A stretch of 14,245 nt of DNA from assembly GCA_002315455.1 (NCBI GenBank), contig DCGG01000098.1:1-14245 (forward strand), given 5' to 3'. A program made the translations under genes and the position numbers. Under the pieces are notes generated by a model, which was not told the DNA's origin, did not search any database, and saw only the letters and a list, made by a program, of their open reading frames with translations. Shown one piece after another: positions 7,392 through 12,990 of this stretch; positions within the stretch are counted from its first letter, which is position 1, and every line of letters begins with the position of its first letter. The DNA comes from Lentisphaeria bacterium UBA1784. GTDB lineage: Bacteria; Verrucomicrobiota; Lentisphaeria; Victivallales; Victivallaceae.

Positions 7392-7413
7392 ATGATGAAT
7401 CGTTATTCATCAT
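7392..7413. promoter_or_regulatory. Perfect 22-bp palindrome at the operon start (probable operator)
   Basis: The arms ATGATGAAT and ATTCATCAT are perfect 9-bp inverted repeats around CGTT. The site lies 4 bp downstream of the -10 box of the minus-strand operon, so it covers the expected transcription start and first transcribed bases. A repressor bound here would block initiation. The IclR-type protein encoded in the operon is the obvious candidate. The transcript could also fold here into a 9-bp hairpin in the leader. Confidence 0.75.
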
Positions 7414-7417
7414 CTTA

Positions 7418-7446
7418 AATATACGCCTCATGGTTCCTTTTGTCAA
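7418..7446 (-). promoter_or_regulatory. Promoter of the Fe-S/IclR/U32 operon
   Basis: On the minus strand, consensus TTGACA (7441-7446) and TATATT (7418-7423) are separated by exactly 17 bp. This is the strongest sigma70-type promoter in the window and differs from the common TTGnTTTTC form. A strong promoter with an operator on the start site fits control by repression. A second TTGACA lies 13 bp further upstream (7454-7459). Confidence 0.85.
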
Positions 7447-7538
7447 ATGTTTCTGTCAATTCTTTTTGAGAATGATGCAATGGCACCGTTCCGGCCTCGG
7501 GAAAAGTTGCGGAAAACATCTGCATGATGGAGAAATGC

Positions 7539-7567
7539 TTGTTTTTCAGAAAAAGCGGTGATATATT
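7539..7567 (+). promoter_or_regulatory. Promoter of the lipase-like lipoprotein gene
   Basis: TTGTTT (7539-7544), continuing TTGTTTTTCAG, and TATATT (7562-7567) are separated by 17 bp. Its position rules out a coding start at 7524, upstream of the -10 box. Confidence 0.75.
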
Positions 7568-7607
7568 AGGCCGATGTAACGTGTTCAACGACAAAGGAAA
7601 GCAGATA

Positions 7608-9503
7608 ATGAAACCGTTTTTTCGCATGTTTTTTTGCTGTGCCTGCGTAATCTTTTTGGGAACTGGTTGCGTTTTCAACAGCCGGGAGATCTCCGTGTCG
7701 CAGGACGATTCCCTCGGCAAGCAGCGGGACTATTTCCGCAACGAGCTGACCAATCCCGACGGGCTGGCGCTGGAATCCGAGAATTTCCTCCGGGGCAACC
7801 TGATGCAGGATGATTACGGCAAAAATCCCCGGGCCACGCTGACCAAACTCAATGAGTACTACGACATCTCCGGGAACCCCAAATACCTGATCATCGCCGC
7901 CGATCTCTGCCGCTATCTCGCCACCCAGAACGATGAGACGGAGGCGATTCGCTACCACCTCTCCAACTACCACTACTGCACCTCCTTCACCCGGGCCCAG
8001 CGCAAGGCCTATCTGGCGGGAGAGGCGAATCCGACCTACGATTTCGCCTCAGCCCAGTGCGCGCAGGACTACAACGAAGCCTGCTGCGGGATTTTCTCCT
8101 TTCTGAAGAAGCGCAACCTGCTGGATTCCAACTCCATCACCCTGCACGACGTCGAAGGGCATGAATTCATCCTGGCGTCGCCGATCTTCCGGCTCTCCGT
8201 GCCCCGGGAAGCCATCGAGGATTTCTCCCTCTGCGCCTCCTACACCGTCAAGAACCTGATGCAGCAGAACCGCCAGCCCGGCGTCGGTGTACCTCTGGTG
8301 GCCAAGGTCAAACTGAAGCAATGGTACTCCTCGCTGAAAACCCCGAAGGGCCTGACCATCCCGGTCACGCTGCTGATCAAGCGGGAAAAGAGTGCTTCCG
8401 GCGAAGTATTCCTGCGGCTGGTCTTCGTGGATACGGGGATGCAGGAGACTTTTCAGATGGATATGGAGGACTCCAACAAGATGCAGTGCTCCATGGCGCT
8501 GGACTTCTCCACGCCGCTGGGTTGCTTTCTCAACGACCTTCCCGAACGGAACCTGCTCTCGCAGATGCTCAATCCTTTCGATCAGGAGGCTACCGACGGA
8601 CTTTACATGGTGGAGCCCTACCAGCCCAACAAAATCCCGGTGGTGTTCATCCACGGACTGATGTCCAGCCCGGAGACCTGGGTGCAGATGATCAACTCCC
8701 TCAAAAACGATCCCAGCATCCGCAAACGCTATCAGTTCTGGTTCTTCTCCTACTCCACGGGAACCCCGGTGCTGTTCTCCGCCAAGAAACTGCGGGAGGC
8801 CCTCTTCGCCGCGCAGAAGGAGTTCTGCACCACCCCGGAGGCCACTGCCAACTTCAACAAGATGGTACTGGTCGGCCACAGCATGGGCGGTCTGCTGACC
8901 CGGCTGATGCTCCAGAAGGACCGCTACTACATGTTTGAACACATCCTCAATACCCCGTGGGAACAGATCAAGGCCAAGCTCCAGCCCGAGGACCTCAAAC
9001 TTGCGGAGGCCTACACCAATCCCACGCTGCCCTTCGTACACCGTGCGGTCTTCATGGCGGTGCCCCACCGGGGGGCGGAGATGGCCAAATCAATGATCGC
9101 CCAATTGGGAATCAGGCTCATCAAGCTTCCGGCATCTTTTCTGAGCAAGGAGGGCACGATCAAGCGGGTCGCCAAGGAGCTCAATTCCAACATTACGCTC
9201 AACACGAAAAACCGCTTCTTCACCGGCATCGACAATCTCAATCCCGACAGCCCCTTCGCTTTGGCGCTGAGCGACTCGCCGATGAAAGAGGACCTTACTT
9301 ATCACTGTGTGATCGGCAATTCCAAAGAGGATGGAGTCCCCGGCGGCAGTGACGGCATCGTCCCCTATTGGAGCAGTCACCTCGACAATGCAGCAAGCGA
9401 ACTGGTGGTGAAATCCGACCACAGCGTCCATCGGCGGCCGGCGGCCATTCAGGAACTGCTCCGCATCCTGCGGCTCCACCTGAAGAGCGAGGATCAGAAG
9501 TAA
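7608..9503 (+). CDS. Lipoprotein with C-terminal lipase-like alpha/beta hydrolase domain
   Basis: A 631-residue protein. The N-terminus MKPFFRMFFCCACVIFLGTGC is a lipoprotein signal with C21 as the lipidation site, so the protein is envelope-anchored; the lipobox is slightly atypical (LGTGC). Residues about 30-330 form a helical then beta-rich region I cannot assign. The hydrolase domain begins at PVVFIHGLMSSPETW (H349, oxyanion region). The nucleophile is S425 in GHSMGG, the acid is probably D582 (SDGIVP) and the base H605 (SDHSVH), so the triad looks complete. The pattern resembles PGAP1/DUF676-like lipases. Likely activity is ester or lipid hydrolysis; the substrate is unknown. The ATG at 7608 has AAAGGAAA at 7593-7600 and follows the promoter; the upstream ATG at 7524 would precede the -10 box. 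A terminator follows at 9543-9590. Confidence 0.88.
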   Translation: MKPFFRMFFCCACVIFLGTGCVFNSREISVSQDDSLGKQRDYFRNELTNPDGLALESENFLRGNLMQDDYGKNPRATLTKLNEYYDISGNPKYLIIAADLCRYLATQNDETEAIRYHLSNYHYCTSFTRAQRKAYLAGEANPTYDFASAQCAQDYNEACCGIFSFLKKRNLLDSNSITLHDVEGHEFILASPIFRLSVPREAIEDFSLCASYTVKNLMQQNRQPGVGVPLVAKVKLKQWYSSLKTPKGLTIPVTLLIKREKSASGEVFLRLVFVDTGMQETFQMDMEDSNKMQCSMALDFSTPLGCFLNDLPERNLLSQMLNPFDQEATDGLYMVEPYQPNKIPVVFIHGLMSSPETWVQMINSLKNDPSIRKRYQFWFFSYSTGTPVLFSAKKLREALFAAQKEFCTTPEATANFNKMVLVGHSMGGLLTRLMLQKDRYYMFEHILNTPWEQIKAKLQPEDLKLAEAYTNPTLPFVHRAVFMAVPHRGAEMAKSMIAQLGIRLIKLPASFLSKEGTIKRVAKELNSNITLNTKNRFFTGIDNLNPDSPFALALSDSPMKEDLTYHCVIGNSKEDGVPGGSDGIVPYWSSHLDNAASELVVKSDHSVHRRPAAIQELLRILRLHLKSEDQK

Positions 9504-9542
9504 GGACTTCTGGGAGCCACGGCCCCACGGCGGCAAAACGGG

Positions 9543-9590
9543 ACCGGCCTTCCATCGTCACGGCAAAGACGGGAGGCCGGTTTCTTTTTC
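9543..9590 (+). terminator. Rho-independent terminator of the lipase-like gene
   Basis: ACCGGCCTTCC (9543-9553) pairs with GGGAGGCCGGT (9571-9581) over 11 bp with one G-U pair and a 17-nt loop, followed by TTCTTTTT. The next gene's -35 box begins at 9593, so terminator and promoter are packed together. Confidence 0.88.
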
Positions 9591-9592
9591 CC

Positions 9593-9621
9593 TTGTTTTT
9601 CCGGAGAGGACACAGTATATT
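9593..9621 (+). promoter_or_regulatory. Promoter of the 317-aa hydrolase gene
   Basis: TTGTTT (9593-9598), continuing TTGTTTTTCCG, and TATATT (9616-9621) are separated by 17 bp. It directly follows the upstream gene's terminator, so the two hydrolase genes are separate transcription units. Confidence 0.75.
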
Positions 9622-9655
9622 AAGTTGTATTTTTCAGCAGGAAGGAGATGACTTG

Positions 9656-10609
9656 ATGCAACCCGTGATCCAGACGATCGAATACCTTTCCGATGGCGAC
9701 GACACGATGCAACCAGCGCTTTTTCAGCAGGCGGAGGGAGATACTCCCCGTCCGCTGCTGGTGGTCCTGCATACCTGGAGCGCCGATCTCACCCAGCCGT
9801 GTCAGAAGTACGCTACCCGCTGCGCCAGGCGCAACTGGCACATGATCTATCCGCTGTTTCGGGGCGAAAACTGGAAGAAGGAGGCCTGCGGTTCCGATCT
9901 GGCGGTGGCGGACATCGCCTCCGCCGTCGCCTATGCCAAGACCCGTTGCAAGGTCGATCCCAAGCGCGTCTATCTGCTGGGCGGCTCCGGCGGCGGCCAC
10001 GCTTCTCTGCTGCTGGCGGCCCGCCATCCCGAACTCTGGACGGCAGTCTCCTCGTGGTGCCCCATCTCCGACATCGGTTTGTGGCACCTGCAGCGCAACA
10101 ATTCCGGCAAAAACGAACAGTATGCCGAACACATCCGCATGGCCTGCGGCGGCGATCCCCAGCGGAATGCGGCCGCCGCGGCGGAAGCGGCGCTCCGTTC
10201 ACCCGTCACCTATCTCAAGGCCGTCTCCGGGAAAGTGATTGTTGACGTGGGCACCGGCATCCATGACGGACACACCGGCAGCGTCCCCATCGGGCAGGCG
10301 GTCCGGGCCTTCAATCTGCTTGCCGATCCCGCCGATGCAATCAGCGAGGAGGAGATTGTCTTCATGGAAAAGAACGAACAGATCCCGCCGGCACTGGCGT
10401 GGAAAGGTCCGGAAGATCCGGCCTACGGCCCCTACAAAGTCCTGCTCCGGCGGATCTCGCGCAAGGTACGGCTCACGCTGTTCGAGGGGAGCCACGATCT
10501 GCTGCCCGGTCCGGCGATGGCCTTTCTGGAGAATCAGGTCGCGGGGCAGGAAGCCGTCTGGTCCTCCGGCACCGTTTACGACGCAGAGCCGAACCGGCTC
10601 GGGCAATAG
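9656..10609 (+). CDS. Cytoplasmic alpha/beta hydrolase (prolyl-oligopeptidase/esterase type)
   Basis: A 317-residue alpha/beta hydrolase with no signal peptide. PLLVVLHTW (residues about 33-41) is the oxyanion-side strand. The nucleophile elbow is GGSGGG with S111. D204 (GIHDGH) is placed as the acid, with the V-D-V-G strand before it, and H280 (FEGSHDLLPG) as the base, giving an apparently complete Ser-Asp-His triad. The layout is that of the S9/dienelactone-hydrolase-like group, which covers esterases and peptidases; the substrate cannot be read. The start at 9656 is set by AAGGAG at 9642-9647 (8 nt spacing) and by the promoter at 9593-9621; the frame is open further upstream but that stretch covers the previous gene's terminator. 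Confidence 0.88.
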   Translation: MQPVIQTIEYLSDGDDTMQPALFQQAEGDTPRPLLVVLHTWSADLTQPCQKYATRCARRNWHMIYPLFRGENWKKEACGSDLAVADIASAVAYAKTRCKVDPKRVYLLGGSGGGHASLLLAARHPELWTAVSSWCPISDIGLWHLQRNNSGKNEQYAEHIRMACGGDPQRNAAAAAEAALRSPVTYLKAVSGKVIVDVGTGIHDGHTGSVPIGQAVRAFNLLADPADAISEEEIVFMEKNEQIPPALAWKGPEDPAYGPYKVLLRRISRKVRLTLFEGSHDLLPGPAMAFLENQVAGQEAVWSSGTVYDAEPNRLGQ

Positions 10610-10613
10610 TTCC

Positions 10614-10859
10614 TCAAGTTACGGGGAGACGCTCCCTTCTGCGGGGAAACGCGCCTGCGCGTCCTGCGGTGGGAGCGGAGTCCTCATACAAGATACCGGT
10701 CGTGCTGTCGTACTCGGTGCTTGAGGCGTGCTGGTTGTCTCGCACGCAGTGGCACTCCCGCTGTCCGTTGATCGGTTCGGAAAGCCCCACATAGCCCAGC
10801 GACGCCCGCTACGCCCATGCCCCGATCGCCCATTCTGTTTTCGTCGTCGTCTTTGCCAT
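10614..10859 (-). pseudogene. Small frame with strong ribosome site, interrupted by amber codon
   Basis: On the minus strand AGGAGG (10866-10871) is followed 6 nt later by an ATG at 10859. The frame reads MAKTTTKTEWAIGAWA, then TAG (10809-10811), then continues open for 64 codons (RASLGYVGLSEPINGQRECHC...TTGILYEDS...) to a TGA at 10614. Either it is a decayed small gene, a 16-residue peptide gene, or a readthrough product. In GC-rich DNA 64 open codons are not rare by chance, so the ribosome site is the better evidence. It lies 37 bp downstream of the 92-aa gene in the same direction. I do not recognise the protein. This frame takes up nearly all of the gap between 10609 and 10897. Confidence 0.35.
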
Positions 10860-10896
10860 TTTCAGCCTCCTCTGGTTGATATAATGTAATCCCGGT

Positions 10897-11175
10897 TCAA
10901 CGATTTTCAAATCGTTTTTTTATTCTTTCTTCAGCAGCCTTCTTTTCCGCCTCGGTCATGTGGTACTCGCACTCGGCTCCCTCGTGATAGACGTCATCCG
11001 GTTTCCCGATGATGTCCTTCTTGCGGTAAACGAGGCAGTAATTCTTTTCCGGTGCATCCTCGAATGGAGCCGGACCTTTCGACCAGACGCACGTCCTGCA
11101 TTGCTCGACGGTGATCGGCAGGCATCCCCACCGCTCATTGAGCTTTTCTTGCATCGCTTTTTCTTTTTTGTCCAT
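10897..11175 (-). CDS. Small four-cysteine protein, hypothetical
   Basis: A 92-residue protein, charged at both ends (KEKAMQEKLNER at the start, EAEKKAAEERIKKRFENR at the end), with C26-x2-C29, C47 and C69 placed like a zinc ribbon. The C-terminal half holds GKPDDVYHEGAECEYH. The arrangement resembles small hypothetical proteins common in Firmicutes and prophages (recalled resemblance). The start is well supported: AAGGAG (11185-11190 on the plus strand as CTCCTT) lies 9 nt before the ATG. It follows the truncated GH2 frame by 20 bp and looks less GC-rich than its neighbours, which hints at transfer. Role unknown; metal binding is an inference. Confidence 0.75.
   Translation of the reverse strand: MDKKEKAMQEKLNERWGCLPITVEQCRTCVWSKGPAPFEDAPEKNYCLVYRKKDIIGKPDDVYHEGAECEYHMTEAEKKAAEERIKKRFENR
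10899..10921 (+). terminator. Possible plus-strand terminator overlapping a minus-strand stop codon
   Basis: AACGATTT and AAATCGTT (10899-10906 and 10909-10916) form an AT-rich inverted repeat followed on the plus strand by a run of T. It could end read-through from the hydrolase at 9656-10609, about 290 bp upstream. It coincides with the last codons and stop of the minus-strand 92-aa gene. Confidence 0.4.
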
Positions 11176-11195
11176 CTGTTAATACTCCTTATCGG

Positions 11196-11672
11196 TCATA
11201 AAATCACCCGGTCGATCATGGACTCCCGCTTCATGGTGCGCAGCGAGAGCCCGTGGTAGAATCCGCCGAAGGCATAGAAATCATAGTACGGACAGAAAAG
11301 TTTCACCTTTTCGGCATCGAAACAGTTGTCCACGGCGGCGGTGATGGTGTGCGTTCCGGCGGAGAGGACGCCGGTTTCCAGTTCAAAGGCGGAGTAGGTC
11401 AACTGCGAAGCGCCGATCCCGCGGCCGTCCACAAAAAAGGACGCGCGCAACCCCATTCCGTCCACGCAGAGGAACGCATTTCTGCACGGCGTTTCCAGCG
11501 TGAACTCCCGGGAATAGACGCCGGTCCCTCGCTTGCAGTAATGGTCCGGCAGCACGTCGAAGCAGCCGGGGACGCACATCTCCTCCTGCAACGGCACGTC
11601 CGGGAGATTGATATCCTCGATCTGCTTTCCCTCAAAAAACTGAAACTTCCAAATCCCGCAAAGATCAAGCAT
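11196..11672 (-). pseudogene. Glycoside hydrolase family 2, N-terminal domain fragment
   Basis: A 158-residue frame that matches only the N-terminal sugar-binding (jelly-roll) domain of GH2 enzymes such as beta-glucuronidase and beta-galactosidase: LDLCGIWKFQF at the start, then VPGCFDVLPDHYCKRGTGVYSREF, LCVDGMGLRASFFVDGRGIG and FYAFGGFYHGLSLRT, stopping at IDRVIL. Full GH2 enzymes have about 600 residues or more, with an immunoglobulin-like domain and a catalytic TIM barrel; neither is found downstream. The frame ends in a TGA at 11196 and an unrelated gene begins 20 bp later. I read it as a remnant. A stand-alone carbohydrate-binding protein is less likely. The start lies 15 bp after the stop of the BPL_N gene, with a weak AGGGAAG site. 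Confidence 0.75.
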
Positions 11673-11687
11673 ACCCGTCTTCCCTGC

Positions 11688-12776
11688 CTATCTGACGTCG
11701 CCCACGGAGCGGATAATCCTGCCGCCGCGCTTGACGAAAGCCCGGATCTCCTTGCCCTCGATGGGCCGCACAAAGAGTTTTTCATCATCCGGGAAGGCTT
11801 TGTCGGTCACGAAGAGGCAGTCCAAATGTTCCAGAATACCGGCCTTGACATCATCCCGGGACACCGGGACCACGTCCACGTCGGGCCGTACATCCAAAGC
11901 AAAGAGGTCCCGGATCGGTTTCTTTCCGCCGATGCCGGTGCTGAAGAAGCCCACCCGGATCGCTCCCCGCCTCTTCTGCGGATAGACCAGGCGGATGGTC
12001 CTGCCGGTGAGCATTTTGATCCCGCCGATCACGATGGGGTGGGTGGAAGTGGTGAGTTCGGGATGGCAGTTGGTCACGAAAAGTTCCCCCTCTCCGTAGC
12101 GGCCGCGGAGAATCGCCGGAGTCTGGTCCATGGGGACCTTGATCAGACCGTTCTGCGAGAATTCGCAGTTGAAGCACCCGAGGACTTCGCAGGAAGCCCC
12201 GCCGATGATCGGTCCCGGCACGACGATGGGACCGTTGAGATAGGGGACCATCACGTCCTCCGGAACGCCGAACTGTTCTGAAGCCTCCTTGGTCAGAGCG
12301 ATCCGGGCGGCCATCCCGCCCGGGGTCTTGCCGAGAGCGCTGTGGAAAGGAAGCATGGGGAAACGGTGGCGCTCATTGAGAACCAAGGCCATTCCGGCGC
12401 AGGTGCCGAAATATTTGCCGCCATCCCGCACGTACGCCTTCAACTTTTCTCCGCCGTTCGCGCTGAGGATGGACTTCCACTGGGTGGTGCTGTTGCCGCC
12501 GGGCATGACGAGGAGATCGAGGGCGTTCAGCTCCCCTTTACCCAGATCCTTTCCGTCCAGCAGATGGAGTTCCACGTCAGGAGAATTCTGCAGGAGCAAT
12601 GCCCAGCGGAGGCTCCCGTTGCCCTTGCTGCCGAAATCAACGAAAAGTCCGACGTCCAGCTTTTTGGGGGCGTTTGCCTGCTCCTTTTCCGTCCGGGCGG
12701 AACTGCATCCGGGGAAAAGGACAAAAGAGAGAATGACGGTGCACAGAGTGAAAAATCTTTTTACGAGACGCTTCAT
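11688..12776 (-). CDS. BPL_N-domain (glutamine amidotransferase-like) lipoprotein
   Basis: A 362-residue protein. MKRLVKRFFTLCTVILSFVLFPGC is a lipoprotein signal with C24 as the likely lipidation site. Residues 40-260 match the BPL_N/class I glutamine-amidotransferase-like fold: LVMPGG at 89-94, nucleophile elbow YFGTCAGMA with C126, and CHPE with H238 and E240, a full Cys-His-Glu set. Residues 271-362 form a second Rossmann-like segment (IRVGFFSTGIGG..., LDCLFVTDKAFP, RAFVKRGGRII) without a cysteine elbow. The activity of BPL_N proteins of this type is not established; hydrolysis of a peptide or amide in the envelope is an inference. The start at 12776 is chosen because the signal peptide begins there and the promoter at 12826-12854 lies upstream; the frame is open to 13040 but crosses that promoter. 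Confidence 0.82.
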   Translation of the reverse strand: MKRLVKRFFTLCTVILSFVLFPGCSSARTEKEQANAPKKLDVGLFVDFGSKGNGSLRWALLLQNSPDVELHLLDGKDLGKGELNALDLLVMPGGNSTTQWKSILSANGGEKLKAYVRDGGKYFGTCAGMALVLNERHRFPMLPFHSALGKTPGGMAARIALTKEASEQFGVPEDVMVPYLNGPIVVPGPIIGGASCEVLGCFNCEFSQNGLIKVPMDQTPAILRGRYGEGELFVTNCHPELTTSTHPIVIGGIKMLTGRTIRLVYPQKRRGAIRVGFFSTGIGGKKPIRDLFALDVRPDVDVVPVSRDDVKAGILEHLDCLFVTDKAFPDDEKLFVRPIEGKEIRAFVKRGGRIIRSVGDVR

Positions 12777-12825
12777 TTTCCTGTTCCTGATCGGGAATTT
12801 TCGGGGTTTGATACCTGCGGCGGCT

Positions 12826-12854
12826 AATATAACCCGCCTCCACCGGGATTGCAA
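12826..12854 (-). promoter_or_regulatory. Promoter of the BPL_N lipoprotein gene
   Basis: On the minus strand, TTGCAA (12849-12854) and TATATT (12826-12831) are separated by 17 bp. It faces away from the ceramidase-like gene's promoter at 12926-12953. Confidence 0.72.
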
Positions 12855-12890
12855 GGACTTTTTTGTACGCGCCCCACAGACGGATCCGCA

Positions 12891-12904
12891 GGGAAGCGCT
12901 TCCC
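12891..12904. promoter_or_regulatory. Perfect 14-bp palindrome between divergent promoters (possible LacI-type operator)
   Basis: GGGAAGCGCTTCCC is a perfect palindrome with the central CG and AAGCGCTT core found in many LacI-family operators. It sits 36 bp upstream of the -35 box at 12849-12854 on one side and 21 bp upstream of that at 12926-12931 on the other. No LacI-type gene lies in the window. Confidence 0.45.
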
Positions 12905-12925
12905 CGTAAAAAAAGGGGCTTCGAC

Positions 12926-12953
12926 TTGCTTTCCCTGCAGAACAAGGTATATT
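12926..12953 (+). promoter_or_regulatory. Promoter of the ceramidase-like gene
   Basis: TTGCTT (12926-12931), continuing TTGCTTTCCC, and TATATT (12948-12953) are separated by 16 bp, with the common TATATTAGA ending. Confidence 0.75.
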
Positions 12954-12990
12954 AGAAGCGTTCTGCAACCAACCAACAGGAGATAAAGAA

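Noticed and set aside
4616..7418. Plus-strand open frames opposite the operon (4616-5839, 5659-6501, 6516-7418)
   Set aside because: They lie antisense to three well-supported genes, cross gene boundaries and have shadow-type composition.
7524..7607. Upstream ATG extending the lipase-like protein by 28 residues
   Set aside because: It lies before the -10 box and would bury the lipoprotein signal peptide inside the protein.
8049..9068. Minus-strand 339-aa open frame inside the lipase-like gene
   Set aside because: Antisense to the catalytic domain whose Ser-Asp-His motifs are clear on the plus strand.
9368..9655. Upstream extension of the 317-aa hydrolase
   Set aside because: It covers the end of the previous gene, its terminator and the promoter; the ATG at 9656 has a strong ribosome site.
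10809..10811. Pyrrolysine or suppressor-tRNA decoding of the TAG
   Set aside because: There is no pyl gene or suppressor tRNA in the window, and other genes here show no internal TAG.
11253..12281. Plus-strand 342-aa open frame opposite the GH2 fragment and BPL_N gene
   Set aside because: It spans two minus-strand genes and has no ribosome site or domain.
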